Source: VXRJ01 sp965246995 (lineage in GTDB: Bacteria; Acidobacteriota; Vicinamibacteria; Vicinamibacterales; UBA8438). From it: 64,000 nt of DNA. The stretch's first letter is position 1. Every line of letters starts with the position of its first letter. Of the stretch, positions 17,419 through 26,388 are shown one piece after another. The stretch covers positions 248,001 through 312,000 of the forward strand of contig OZ252008.1 of NCBI GenBank assembly GCA_965246995.1, read 5' to 3'. A model generated the notes under the pieces. It saw only the letters and a list, made by a program, of their open reading frames with translations. It did no database searches and was not told the DNA's origin. Made by a program: the position numbers and the translations under genes.

Positions 17419-18837
17419 CTAGTCCTCGGCAATCTTGTACAGGTACCGGTAGCCGCGCAGAAACAACTCGTCGTCCACCAGCGCGGGAGAGGCGTCGAAC
17501 CCGTCGTCGAGCTCGTTCACGGCGAGCACCTCGTAGCTTGGTCCCTGCCGGATCACCAGGGTCGCACCGTCACGGCCCGGGATGTAGACCCGTCCTGCCG
17601 CACCGACCGGTGAGGCGAAGACGTTGGGTGTCTCCCGCAGGCGCTGGAGCGCATAGTGCGGCTCGCCGGTCGCCGGATCGAATGCCGACAGGATGCCGTC
17701 GTTGCTCTTGAGAAGGTACAGCGCGTCGTCGTAGAGCAGCGGCGACGGCACGTAGGGGGTGTCGCGGTCGAGCTGCCAGACGATGGCGTCGGTGTCGGCG
17801 ATGTCCCCGCGCGCATCGGCCAGCCGGATCGCTTGCAGGTTGTTGCCGCGGTAGCCGCTCGTCACGTACACCATCCCGTCGGCGTGCACGGGGGACGGGA
17901 TCGCGTTCATGGTGGTGCCACGGCTCCGCCAGACCGTCTCGCCAGTCTCGAGGTCGTAGCTGTAGACCTGGTCCATGGCCGGGGTGACCACCTGCGCGCG
18001 GCCGTCGTGCTCGACGACGAGCGGCGTGGCCCGGGTGTCGATCTCCTCCCGGTTCGACCGCCACCGCTCCTCTCCGGTGCGCGCGTCGAGCGCCGCGACG
18101 AACGACTGGCCGCCGATGTGGTCCCACGTCACGACCAGTGTGTCGCCGTAGAGAGCCGGCGTCGTCCCTTCCCCGAACGCGTTGCGCATGTAGCGCGTGC
18201 CGAGATCGACCTCCCACAGCAGCTCGCCGTCCAGGTCGTAGGCGTAGAGTCCCCACGATCCGAAGAACGCGTAGAGCCGCTCGCCGTCGGTCACCGCCGA
18301 CCCAGAGGCGTAGGTGCCGTTCGGCAGCTGGTGGCCCTCGTGCGGCAGCGCCTCGCGGGCTACCCGCTCCCACACGATGTCGCCAGTCTCGCGGTCGAAG
18401 GCCAGCACCATGAACCGATGCGCCTGCGTCTCTTGCGGTCCCCGTGGCCCACCGCGGCCACCGCGACCACCCCGGCGACCGGGATCCCCGCCGCGTCCCG
18501 GTTGCGCCTGGCGTTGCGGGACATCCGGCGCCTCCAGCGTCACCGGGTCCCCGAATGGGACCGCGGTCAGGAGGAAGACCTTGTCCCCCCACACGATCGG
18601 CGACGCCGACCCGCGTCCGGGGACCTCCACCTTCCAGGCGACGTGCTCGGTCTCGCTCCAGGTGAGTGGCGGATCGGCGTGCCGGGCGACGCCGTTGGCT
18701 TCCGGTCCCCGCCACTGTCCCCAGTAGCGGTCGGCGTCAGCGACCTGCGCACCGGCGGGCAGCGTCCAGCCGAGCACGAGCCAGAGGGTTGCCGTAACTG
18801 TCGATGTTCTTCGCTTCTTCACCGGCCTGGAGTCCAT
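17419..18837 (-). CDS. Secreted PQQ-like beta-propeller protein
   Basis: A 472-residue protein starting at ATG 18837 (MDSRPVKKRR), with a signal peptide ending WTLPAGAQ. The mature start WGQWRGPEANGVA is typical of propeller proteins with PQQ-like (BamB-type) repeats in Acidobacteria and Planctomycetes. Repeats such as AFDRETGDIVWERV, ALDARTGEERWRSN and SYDLETGETVWRSR each form one blade. A Gly/Arg-rich insert (GRRGGRGGRGGPRG, about residues 130-145) interrupts one loop. The family includes non-enzymatic scaffolds and quinoprotein-like oxidases, so PQQ binding is not established. The last codon is followed by TAG within the CTAG target of the IS1182 copy, which did not damage the protein. Confidence 0.75.
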   Translation of the reverse strand: MDSRPVKKRRTSTVTATLWLVLGWTLPAGAQVADADRYWGQWRGPEANGVARHADPPLTWSETEHVAWKVEVPGRGSASPIVWGDKVFLLTAVPFGDPVTLEAPDVPQRQAQPGRGGDPGRRGGRGGRGGPRGPQETQAHRFMVLAFDRETGDIVWERVAREALPHEGHQLPNGTYASGSAVTDGERLYAFFGSWGLYAYDLDGELLWEVDLGTRYMRNAFGEGTTPALYGDTLVVTWDHIGGQSFVAALDARTGEERWRSNREEIDTRATPLVVEHDGRAQVVTPAMDQVYSYDLETGETVWRSRGTTMNAIPSPVHADGMVYVTSGYRGNNLQAIRLADARGDIADTDAIVWQLDRDTPYVPSPLLYDDALYLLKSNDGILSAFDPATGEPHYALQRLRETPNVFASPVGAAGRVYIPGRDGATLVIRQGPSYEVLAVNELDDGFDASPALVDDELFLRGYRYLYKIAED

Positions 18838-19106
18838 GAGTCCACGGCCACCCGGATGCCCGCTTCCGTGCCGGCACCGGTCACGATCCACGCCGCCCGC
18901 CATACTACTTCAACCCCTGTGTCCTTCCCGGAATGATCTGTACCCCATGTGTCCGGTATGGACTCTGAGGCAGTGACGGAAGGACAGAAATTCGAGCCCT
19001 GGGGCGAGGAGAACGGCCCGCCCGCGGGGGCTTGCGGCGCCGGGAGGTCGGCGGCCGACGGCACGGCCTACAATATCGCCATCCCCGGAGAACTGAGGCT
19101 TTGCCG

Positions 19107-19484
19107 ATGACAGCACGAAGGACTCGCGTCGCTGCACTTTTCATCGCCGCCGTCGTCCTGGCGGCCTGCGCCACGGAGCCGCCGGCCGCGGCTACCCGCA
19201 GCGCGCCGGCAGACGGTGACACCATGCCGGCGCCGCTCCTTCTGGTCCGCGTCTGGTTCAACGAGGCGACCGACCTTGAGCACAGCGCGCTCACGCTCGA
19301 AGGCCCCGCCGGCAACGTTCCGCTGGTCGGCGTTCACTCGATGGGCGAGGGCGACCTGATGGCGTCCGTCGACGGCGCGACGCCCCCGGGCGACTACGAG
19401 CTCACGTGGACCGCCGCCGGCACCGGCGGCACGATGGAGACCGGGGTGGTCCACTTCACGGTGTCACCCATGTCTCCAGACTGA
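19107..19484 (+). CDS. CopC-like copper-resistance domain lipoprotein
   Basis: A 125-residue protein with a lipoprotein signal (FIAAVVLAACAT, Cys at about 20). The mature part has the CopC/YobA pattern: SAPADGDTMPAPLLLVRVWF then NEATDLEHSALTLEGPAGNV, and a final strand PPGDYELTWTA. CopC-type proteins bind copper through an N-terminal His and later His/Met residues. Here the mature N-terminal His is lost and His residues are few, so a structural rather than metal-carrying role is possible. It is divergent from the propeller gene at 18837. Confidence 0.7.
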   Translation: MTARRTRVAALFIAAVVLAACATEPPAAATRSAPADGDTMPAPLLLVRVWFNEATDLEHSALTLEGPAGNVPLVGVHSMGEGDLMASVDGATPPGDYELTWTAAGTGGTMETGVVHFTVSPMSPD

Positions 19485-19521
19485 TCCGTAACCTATGCAC
19501 CGCGTGGCCATCCCACCCGTG

Positions 19522-21171
19522 TCACGGAACTGTGCAGACGAAACTCCCGGCCTCGCTGGGATCCCCGGATTGACTGTATCGCGCGACGGACGGATACGGG
19601 CACAGCTTGCGAGTGAACTCCACGGTCGCCGTGTCCGCATCGTCGTCGACATACTTCGTGGCAATCAACTGGTCCGGCGCCACGCCTTTTTCTACCCACT
19701 CCTCAAGGGCGATCTGGACGTCGTGCAAGGCGTCACGTTGGGGAGGGATCTGTTGGCCGACACCCCCGAAGCTGTTCGCGCCTGGACCGCGGTAGCAGTG
19801 CGCCATCCCCGGGACCATGAACAGTCGGTAGAAATCCTGAGTCTCAGACAGACCACCCATTGCCGCCGTGACGCGCTCGTAATAGCTCGGGCTGTAACCA
19901 GGTTGCAGCGTCTGGTCGTTCCACCCATGATATTGGATGATCTTGACGCCTAGCCGCTTTGCCGCCGAGAGATCCGCATCGATGGCGTCGGCAAGGGATC
20001 CGACCTTCGACTCGGCCAAGGCCAGGTGGGAATCAAAATCGAACGTTCGGTAGTCCCAGTTGGGATCTTCAAACACCAGGTTCGAGAAGTAAGCCTGCCC
20101 GAGGTTCGTCACTCCGTCAGCGACAATCCATCTCTCCCACCCAGGCTCACTGCCAATCGCCCACCCAGGAAAGATGGAAGCGCCGGTCCGTGGATTCTTC
20201 GGACCACTGTAGAGCTTTCCCAACGACGTCACCTGCGCCTCGGTCAGGCAGTCGTCCCTGTCCCCGCTGGCACATTGCAGCATGTCGGGCTTGAAGCGGC
20301 ACGTGTCTGGCTGCTCGATCACACCATCGACCAGTCCGTCGTTCGCATCGCAGGCCGCGACCGCCGCGGCATGGATTGCGGGCAGCTTGGAGGCTGGTAT
20401 CGCCGCCCCTGGCACACTGAGTGTCTGGGCGTCCCAGACAAATCCTGCGTTCGAGCGCGACTGATAGTTCCAGGGTGCTCCCACCACGACCCCGTCATAG
20501 TCGTCCGGATACCGCTGGATTTCCTGGAGGCCCTGGCGTCCGCCATTCGAGCACGAATTGAAGTAGGCATAGGTGGCCGGCCGGCCGTAGTAGGCCTCGA
20601 TCAGGCCCTTCGCCGCCACGGTCACGAGATGTTTCGACCGATAGGCGTAGTCGATGACCCGTTCCGGGTGACCAATTGCCCAGTTGTCGTCGGTCGAGAG
20701 ATGCCCGGTATCGGTCGAGGCCGTGGCGTATCCTCGCCTGAGCCATTCATCGAGACCACCGTCCAGTCCACGGCGCGTGTAGTTGAGCCTTCCCGCAAAG
20801 CCGCCTTCGCCCGAGGAGACGAATGTTCCGTTCCACGAATCGGACGGCAACCAGACTTCGAAGTTGATCATCGAGTCGTTTGTGGGTCGGCTCACGCCAA
20901 CCACGCGGCAAAACACCGGAAGACGAGTCAGGCTCTCGTCTGTCGGTATCACCAGCGACCCTGTGGAGACCGTCGTCGACGCCACGACGGTCGTATTTCC
21001 TTCAAAGGTCAGACTCATCAATTCTGCACACGCCTGTTCGGGATCTGTCGGCCCTGTCGCAGGACTCTGTCCCGAAGCGGTGGCCAATGAAGCGCGAACG
21101 ATGACCGCAGACAAGAGCGTGGCGCTCAGCAATGCTACGACCAGCCGGCCCATCATCCTCGTCCTCATCAT
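19522..21171 (-). CDS. Secreted tannase/feruloyl esterase-family hydrolase
   Basis: A 549-residue serine hydrolase. The frame is open to 21234, but the signal-like segment begins at MMRTRMMGRLVVALLSATLL (ATG 21171, or a few codons later), so I start there. Tannase-family marks: GEGGFAG, DTGHLSTDDNWA, the nucleophile elbow FNSCSNGGRQGL with its CSxGG motif, the disulfide partner region CDANDGLVDGVI and a late VPGMAHCYRG with the catalytic His. Enzymes of this type hydrolyse gallate, ferulate or related aromatic esters outside the cytoplasm. It lies downstream of the GDSRGRW paralogue at 21206 with almost no gap, so the two are probably cotranscribed. Confidence 0.85.
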   Translation of the reverse strand: MMRTRMMGRLVVALLSATLLSAVIVRASLATASGQSPATGPTDPEQACAELMSLTFEGNTTVVASTTVSTGSLVIPTDESLTRLPVFCRVVGVSRPTNDSMINFEVWLPSDSWNGTFVSSGEGGFAGRLNYTRRGLDGGLDEWLRRGYATASTDTGHLSTDDNWAIGHPERVIDYAYRSKHLVTVAAKGLIEAYYGRPATYAYFNSCSNGGRQGLQEIQRYPDDYDGVVVGAPWNYQSRSNAGFVWDAQTLSVPGAAIPASKLPAIHAAAVAACDANDGLVDGVIEQPDTCRFKPDMLQCASGDRDDCLTEAQVTSLGKLYSGPKNPRTGASIFPGWAIGSEPGWERWIVADGVTNLGQAYFSNLVFEDPNWDYRTFDFDSHLALAESKVGSLADAIDADLSAAKRLGVKIIQYHGWNDQTLQPGYSPSYYERVTAAMGGLSETQDFYRLFMVPGMAHCYRGPGANSFGGVGQQIPPQRDALHDVQIALEEWVEKGVAPDQLIATKYVDDDADTATVEFTRKLCPYPSVARYSQSGDPSEAGSFVCTVP

Positions 21172-21205
21172 CGGCCGCCGCTTCGGGATCGGCGACGGGG
21201 CCACG

Positions 21206-22177
21206 TCATCGAGATGATTCGCTGATCCGCTCATAGCTCACCTCCGGATCAATCTCGGCGGGTCGCGTGATCTCCACGGTCATCGTCGCCCCCTCCCAGC
21301 GTGTGACCAGCGGCTCGTTCCGCAGATGTCCAAAAAGGTATTCCTCCACGAACGGGGTGCAGCGGTAGTGCAGCACCTGCATGTTGGGTTCGAGGCGGCG
21401 ATAGAGCGGCATCGCGATCGTCCACGGCCGCGTGAAGACGTTCGGGTCCTCGATCGTGGCTTCATACTGGATCGCGTCCGGACTGAGCAGCGTATAACGT
21501 TCAACCAGCCGAAGTGCATCGCTGTGGAAGTTACCCGCACGATCAAACCACGTCCGGTCGTTGAAATCATCGACCTCGACGACTAACGTGTCCCCCTCCC
21601 ACCGACCGACCGAATGCCCCATGGATTGCGGGACGGGCGAGGGGGCCACGTCGTCCAGATGAATGACCCGCGCCGCGTTGGAAAACGCGAAGAACATATG
21701 GATCTTGTTGGTGCTCTGCACCATCTGATACGGATACGGCATATACATGGCCCGCGGCACGCCGGGTAGCTGGCACTTCAATTCCGGGTCGCGGTCCAGC
21801 CAATGCGCCGCGTTGTCCTGCTTCCGCGCCAGGGCGTCCGGCGTATACGGAATCTGCCCGTCGCCTTGCACCACTCCGAGCGAGCCGGGCACGCCGCCCG
21901 CCGCACCAAACGGGAGCGACGGGGCGGCCGGAACCTGCGCAAACTCATAGGGATAAACCCCCGGCTGCATCACCGCGCCCGCTCTGGCTTCGTGGGCCTG
22001 CAGGTCCCAATTCGCTTCGTTGTTGGTTTGCCAAATCCCGCTGAGATTCGGCCGGCCGTCGATGCGGTCGACCCGCGTGCCCTGGCTGGCCGGGCGCGCC
22101 CCGGACAACACGACCATGGCGACCAGGGCCACCCCCGTCACGACCACCATCGATCCCCGCATCAGCCTGTCGCGCAT
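21206..22177 (-). CDS. GDSRGRW-family secreted protein (variant core)
   Basis: A 323-residue exported protein. I start at ATG 22177 (MRDRLMRGSMVVVTGVALVA), preceded by GAGGGGAG. Family blocks: DGRPNLSGIWQT, ELKCQLPGVPRAMYMPYPYQ, GHSVGRWEGDTLVVEVDDFN (Val replaces the usual Arg), ATIEDPNVFTRPWT. The C-terminus keeps LHYRC but lacks the CHEGN motif of some paralogues; instead it has a second half-core, TRWEGATMTVEITRPAE. It is closest in pattern to the copy at 31174. Function unknown. The tannase-like gene follows directly. Confidence 0.7.
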   Translation of the reverse strand: MRDRLMRGSMVVVTGVALVAMVVLSGARPASQGTRVDRIDGRPNLSGIWQTNNEANWDLQAHEARAGAVMQPGVYPYEFAQVPAAPSLPFGAAGGVPGSLGVVQGDGQIPYTPDALARKQDNAAHWLDRDPELKCQLPGVPRAMYMPYPYQMVQSTNKIHMFFAFSNAARVIHLDDVAPSPVPQSMGHSVGRWEGDTLVVEVDDFNDRTWFDRAGNFHSDALRLVERYTLLSPDAIQYEATIEDPNVFTRPWTIAMPLYRRLEPNMQVLHYRCTPFVEEYLFGHLRNEPLVTRWEGATMTVEITRPAEIDPEVSYERISESSR

Positions 22178-22260
22178 TTTGTGCCGACTCCCCTCATCCT
22201 CTCGGCGCCCGGCCCGCGCGTCCAATCTCACCCCGCCCGGATCACCAGCTGTCGGTCATC

Positions 22261-22277
22261 TCACCACGGGCTGCTAG
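22261..22277 (-). repeat. Solo terminal repeat of a CTAG-targeting MITE
   Basis: TCACCACGGGCTGCTAG is the same sequence, in the same orientation, as the right end of the MITE at 43799-43964 (CCACCACGGGCTGCTAG). CTAG at 22274-22277 contains the TAG stop of the minus-strand gene at 22274. No partner end is seen within the preceding kilobase, so only one end remains, or the match marks a fixed insertion scar. Confidence 0.55.
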
Positions 22278-23440
22278 TCCCTCGGATCATTGCTGCCGGT
22301 CCCAAGGGTGTTAGAGTTCGAGGAGATGTCCAACGAGGCCGGATGCGGCCCGCGCCCCTCGGCATAGGCCCGGTCCACGGCGCGATTGCCTTGCAGGAGG
22401 CCGACCATTCCCAGATTGCCTTCGTGGCACCGCGGCTCGTAATAGATCCGATTCGCCTGGCCGTCCTGTCGCTTCAGATCCTGCTTCACGGTCCAGGCGC
22501 GGGTCCACGTGGTCGGATCCTCGATGGTGACTGTGTGCTCGAGCGTGTCGGCGTCACGACGCGTCCAGCGCTCGACGAGATGCAGGTTCTCGCGGGAATT
22601 CTGGAATTCGAGATACGGCTCGAAATTGGTCACGTCGACGACCAGGGTGTCACCCTCCCAGCGGCCCCGCGAATCCCCGAAGGGCTCGCGGACTTGCGGC
22701 GGGAGATGCGGTCGGTCTGTCACTGGGATGACGCGGTGGAAGCCCTGCCCCTGACCGATGTCGTAGTAAACGGAGACGACGCCAGGGGACTGCACGACCC
22801 GCCAGTATCCGCTCATCACAGGCAGCCGCGCACCCATGCACCGCTCCCCCGAGGCTCGATCTTCGGGACCGTTGGCGCGGTTGAGGTTGGAGAAGTTGTA
22901 GGACGGTGGGGGCTCGTCGCGCCGAGGCGATGGCGGACCGTAGCTGCCATCGGCGCAGTCACCCAGGCCATCGCGACACGTACTGGTGTTCTGCTTGAGC
23001 GCGAGGTAGTACTCGCGCGAGGCCGCGCGCCGCTGCTGGACCTCTGGGGTCAGGGGAGGGAGGCGGCCGTTCGGCGGATCGACGATGAGCGACGTGCGCC
23101 GTCCCGTCGGTAGCATCGAGATATACAACCCGTCATAGGCGCCCGCCACGTCCGCAATACTCCCCCGCTCCGCGCGAGGGCGCGGGGCGCTTTCGATGCG
23201 TTGGCGATCCAGCTCGGCGACTTCTTCCTCCGTATAGAACTCTCGGTCCCCAAGGCCGGGGCGGCGCTGCAAGTTCGTGTCGGTTGGGTCGGTCCAGATG
23301 CCTTGCAGATCCGGTTCACCCCACGGCGTCATCGCCACGGTCGTTTGCGCGAGCACCTGACCGAGGGTGTCCCCTAACGCCCCTACCAGCATCGCCACGA
23401 CCGCCAACCCACCTACCAATACGAACCATCGGCGTGGCAT
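22274..23440 (-). CDS. GDSRGRW-family secreted protein (CHEGN type)
   Basis: A 388-residue exported protein starting at ATG 23440 (MPRRWFVLVGGLAVVAMLVG). It has all family blocks in order: WGEPDLQGIWTD, SLIVDPPNGRLPPLTPE, SGERCMGARLP, GDSRGRWEGDTLVVDVTNFE, TIEDPTTWTRAWT and YYEPRCHEGNLGM. It is the full-length counterpart of the frameshifted copy at 10753 and shares its PPSPRR segment and DIGQGQGFHR/DTGQGQGFQR motif. An upstream in-frame ATG at 23461 is also possible. The role is unknown; the conserved Cys-His-Glu cluster would suit a metal or cofactor site. It sits between another paralogue and the lipocalin-like gene on the same strand. Confidence 0.75.
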   Translation of the reverse strand: MPRRWFVLVGGLAVVAMLVGALGDTLGQVLAQTTVAMTPWGEPDLQGIWTDPTDTNLQRRPGLGDREFYTEEEVAELDRQRIESAPRPRAERGSIADVAGAYDGLYISMLPTGRRTSLIVDPPNGRLPPLTPEVQQRRAASREYYLALKQNTSTCRDGLGDCADGSYGPPSPRRDEPPPSYNFSNLNRANGPEDRASGERCMGARLPVMSGYWRVVQSPGVVSVYYDIGQGQGFHRVIPVTDRPHLPPQVREPFGDSRGRWEGDTLVVDVTNFEPYLEFQNSRENLHLVERWTRRDADTLEHTVTIEDPTTWTRAWTVKQDLKRQDGQANRIYYEPRCHEGNLGMVGLLQGNRAVDRAYAEGRGPHPASLDISSNSNTLGTGSNDPRD

Positions 23441-23677
23441 ACTCCACCCCCTTCTTCTCATCCTCGTCGTCTCGTTCTCATCGTGCTGAGCGGGACTCAT
23501 CACGCAGTCCAGAGTCTCAATCCCCAGGCCACAGTCTAACCGGTTGCTGAAAATAGTCCACGCAAGGGATCGACTCAGCGATCCCGGCGTACTACGATGA
23601 GTCGCCGCTGCCTTTTTCGACGCGGTCGGCCGTCAGGCCCGCGCGGCGGGTCTGCTGTCCGACGAGCACTGTCGGCA

Positions 23678-24694
23678 TCAATTTATCGACGACTGCCGCT
23701 CCCAGTAGAGGTGGCCGCCCTCCATTTCGCCCGCCTCGTTGAGTCTCGGCGGCCCGCCGAGCCTCAAGACGTTGCCAGTGAACTCATAGAAACGCTTCGT
23801 GGCATCCACGTTCCTGGCGGGGCGCAAATGACCCTGCTGACTATGCATGAGAAACGGCGGCGTGTAGTTCTCGTACGTGGTGAATCGCCCAAAGTAGCCG
23901 GAGTAGGTCTGAAAGACCGTTAGCGCCTCTTCGGGAGACGGCAGCCGACCCGCATGCTTCGTGCGCCCTTCTTTGTGCATGAGGTGGACCATCATGTGAC
24001 CGGTCGGCGTGTAGATGATGTAGGAGGTGCCTGCGCGTTCCTCGTTGCGCTCTCCGTGAAAGATCTGCTGTCCGTCCTTCTCCCGGTACCGGTCGGTGTA
24101 CAACAGCCGATGGAACCCGACGAACTTCTGCTCTTCGGCTGAGAGCGGCGCGTTCGGCAGCCGTTCCCAGATCAGACGGCGGGTCGCGGCGGCCTTGCCA
24201 CCGCCATCGGCCGGAGCCGGCGTCAGCGTCAGACGGTCACCCTCGAAATCGTAGAAGCGTTTCGCGTCCACAACACCCCCGGGGTTGATCTGGCCAAAGC
24301 GATGATGGACGACGAACTGCTCCTGGTCGTCGACCGTGAACGACCCGAAGTACGCCGTGTACCCCTGCAAGGCCATCTGCGCCTCCGCCCCCGTCGGCGG
24401 ATTGGACGAAAAGGGCGGCCGGTTCCGAGGCATGATGTGCACGCCCATGTGCCCGGTGTCGGCGTAGGTGATGTAGCCGATTCGATTGAAGTTTGGCGTC
24501 TCGGCCCATTCTCCGCTGCGCTCGTCCTTGACCTCCGTCGTGATGAGCCGGTAGGTCCCTACGAACTTCTCCCGATCACGCATCGACTCTTGCGCCGCCG
24601 CCGTGGCCGGGGCTCGGACGCCCAGCAGAGCCGGGATGGACACGCCGAGAGCCACGACCGCGAGAACCGTCCTCAAGCTGCGTTCACTCCTCAT
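23678..24694 (-). CDS. Secreted protein with two lipocalin-like domains
   Basis: A 338-residue protein with a signal peptide (residues 1-35, ending ATAAAQ). Two copies of a lipocalin-like (Lipocalin_5) unit follow. The first reads FVGTYRLITTEVKDERSGEW, IGYITYADTGHMGVHIMPRN and YFGSFTVDDQEQFVVHHRFG. The second reads FVGFHRLLYTDRYREKDGQQ, SYIIYTPTGHMMVHLMHKEG and YFGRFTTYENYTPPFLMHSQ. Each ends with a F(Y/T)(D/E)F strand and LxWER. Such proteins bind small hydrophobic molecules. A quinoprotein gene stump lies just upstream on the same strand. The specific ligand is unknown. Confidence 0.75.
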   Translation of the reverse strand: MRSERSLRTVLAVVALGVSIPALLGVRAPATAAAQESMRDREKFVGTYRLITTEVKDERSGEWAETPNFNRIGYITYADTGHMGVHIMPRNRPPFSSNPPTGAEAQMALQGYTAYFGSFTVDDQEQFVVHHRFGQINPGGVVDAKRFYDFEGDRLTLTPAPADGGGKAAATRRLIWERLPNAPLSAEEQKFVGFHRLLYTDRYREKDGQQIFHGERNEERAGTSYIIYTPTGHMMVHLMHKEGRTKHAGRLPSPEEALTVFQTYSGYFGRFTTYENYTPPFLMHSQQGHLRPARNVDATKRFYEFTGNVLRLGGPPRLNEAGEMEGGHLYWERQSSIN

Positions 24695-24709
24695 GACGCT
24701 CCCCCTTCA

Positions 24710-24865
24710 TCAGGAAACCGTTCCAGATCCGTACGTTGCGCCGATGTCGGCGCCGAACGCCCGCCACTCTCCGTTCGCCGCACCCTGCTGAGCCCCCGCC
24801 GGCCCGGTGGATACGGCTGCAAGAACGACTGCCATGACGCCGAAAAGACTCCCCTGTGTGCGCAT
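24710..24865 (-). pseudogene. Stump of a PQQ-dependent dehydrogenase gene
   Basis: A 51-codon frame from ATG 24865 reads MRTQGSLFGVMAVVLAAVST then GPAGAQQGAANGEWRAFGAD, IGATYGSGTVS and stop. The signal peptide followed by ANGEWRxFGADIGAT is the start of the quinoprotein family seen at 12020 and 53739 (GEWRTYGGDLGSTRYAPLDQ). After GAT the similarity ends and a TGA follows at 24710. The remaining 600 or so residues are gone, so this is a deletion remnant, or less likely a short secreted peptide that kept the export signal. It lies 15 bases upstream of the lipocalin-like gene and may now act only as its leader. Confidence 0.65.
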
Positions 24866-24961
24866 CTGCCGGTCCTCACGTTGACCCGCCCCCCAACGGA
24901 GGCGCCACCGCTCTCGAGAGTGCCGTTATATCCGGCTGGCGGGGACAGTCAAGGAATAAAG

Positions 24962-25051
24962 TGGCGGAGGGACAGGGATTCGAACCCTGGAGCGGGTTTC
25001 CCCGCTAACGGTTTTCAAGACCGCCGCCTTCGACCGCTCGGCCATCCCTCC
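24962..25051 (-). tRNA. tRNA-Ser (UGA anticodon)
   Basis: The minus strand folds as a class II tRNA: acceptor GGAGGGA/TCCCTCC, D-arm GGCCGAGCGGTCGAAGGC, anticodon loop CTTGAAA with anticodon TGA, a long variable arm typical of Ser (AGCGGGGAAACCCGCT) and T-arm CCAGGGTTCGAATCCCTG. The 3' CCA is encoded (24962-24964). Confidence 0.97.
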
Positions 25052-25096
25052 GGAAGGCCTGTCTGAGGGCTGATCGCTACTGTACCATCACGACCC

Positions 25097-25864
25097 ATGG
25101 CTGAGAGAACGGGACAGGATCGGTTGATCGTGGCGCTGGATGTCGACAGCATCGAACGCGGCGCGGCGCTGGTGGATCAGTTGCGGCAGGTGCGGATGTT
25201 CAAGCTCGGTTGGCGCCTGCTGATGGCGGGGCTGCGGACGCGCGGGCTGGCGGAGCTGTGGCAGTCGATTACGGGGACGGGGCGGGAGATCTTCGTCGAC
25301 CTGAAGGTGCCGGATATCGGGAATACGGTGGCGGACGTGGTCGGCGACCTGGCGCGCGACCCGCAGGTGCGGTTTCTGACGTTGCACGAGAACATGCAGG
25401 CGCGCGACATCGAACGGGCACAGGCAGCGCGGGGGGATAGTGCGACGCCGCATCTGCTGATGGTGCCGTTCGTGTCGAGCCTGTCGGCAGAGGATTTCCC
25501 GCGGATTGCGCCGGTAGCGGCGGCGAGCGGGATGACGATGGACGAGTGGATCCTGGAACGCGCGGGGTCGGCGCTCGATCGGGGGTGCGACGGGATCATC
25601 GCGTCGGGCGATGCGATCGCCCTCTGCCGGAACCGCTGGCCGAGAAGTGGGGAGAGCGACGTGGTGATCGTGAGCCCCGGTATTCGGCCGAAGGGCTCGG
25701 GCTCGGACGATCACAAGCGGTTGACGACGCCGACGGACGCCATCCAGGCGGGATCCGACTATCTGGTGGTGGGACGGCCGATTCTGCATGCGCCGGATCC
25801 GGCCGCGGCGGCCGACGCGATCATCGCGGAGGTCGACGCGGCGCTTGCTAACGGTGCTGAGTAA
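25097..25864 (+). CDS. pyrF: Orotidine 5'-phosphate decarboxylase
   Basis: A 255-residue cytoplasmic enzyme that decarboxylates OMP to UMP, the last step of pyrimidine synthesis. Motifs: LIVALDVDS at the first strand, MFKLGW with the Lys on strand two, the catalytic DLKVPDIGNTV (DxKxxDI) and the phosphate-binding end VSPGIRPKG and GSDYLVVGRPI. Length is within the usual range for the bacterial class. It is followed after 14 bases by a DinB-family gene on the same strand and preceded by the divergent tRNA-Ser. This is the only clear housekeeping enzyme in the window. Confidence 0.93.
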   Translation: MAERTGQDRLIVALDVDSIERGAALVDQLRQVRMFKLGWRLLMAGLRTRGLAELWQSITGTGREIFVDLKVPDIGNTVADVVGDLARDPQVRFLTLHENMQARDIERAQAARGDSATPHLLMVPFVSSLSAEDFPRIAPVAAASGMTMDEWILERAGSALDRGCDGIIASGDAIALCRNRWPRSGESDVVIVSPGIRPKGSGSDDHKRLTTPTDAIQAGSDYLVVGRPILHAPDPAAAADAIIAEVDAALANGAE

Positions 25865-25878
25865 GAGAAGGAGACTGG

Positions 25879-26388
25879 ATGACACCGCAACCTGAAGCTT
25901 GGCTGCGCGGCCCTGTGGAAGGCTTCGAGCCACTGCTCATGCCAGCCGTGCATGCCCTGCTGCAAGCACGCGAGGATATCGAGGGCCTGGTCGTGTCCGT
26001 GCCGGCCGAGCACGTGTGGGAGCGTCCGGGCGGCTCGGCATCGATCGGGTTTCACGTGCGCCACCTGGGAGGGGCGCTCGATCGCCTGCTGACTTACGCA
26101 CGGGGCGAGATGCTGTCCGACGCCCAGAAGGCCGCTGCGCGCGCCGAAGGCGACCCCGGCCAGCCCGCCGAACCGCTGGGCGAGGCCGCGGCAGGCGCCT
26201 ACGCGTCGATCGAGCGCGCGCTGGAGCAGTTGCGGGCGACCTCGCAGGCGGATCTACTGGAGCCGAAGAAGGTCGGTCGCGCCGGCCTGCCGAGTACGAC
26301 GCTGGGCCTGATCTTCCACGCCGCGGAGCACTGCACACGGCATGCCGGGCAGGCGATCTCGACGGCGAAGATCCTGAGCGGCGGCTAG
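25879..26388 (+). CDS. DinB-family protein
   Basis: A 169-residue cytoplasmic protein of the DinB/YfiT four-helix fold. The His residues that form the metal site are visible: IGFHVRHLGGALDRLLTYAR in the second helix and IFHAAEHCTRHAGQ in the fourth. Members are metal-dependent hydrolases or thiol S-transferases; the reaction cannot be assigned. AAGAGAAGGAG precedes the ATG, and the gene follows pyrF closely. The TAG stop overlaps, within CTAG, the stop of the convergent quinoprotein gene at 26385. Confidence 0.8.
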   Translation: MTPQPEAWLRGPVEGFEPLLMPAVHALLQAREDIEGLVVSVPAEHVWERPGGSASIGFHVRHLGGALDRLLTYARGEMLSDAQKAAARAEGDPGQPAEPLGEAAAGAYASIERALEQLRATSQADLLEPKKVGRAGLPSTTLGLIFHAAEHCTRHAGQAISTAKILSGG

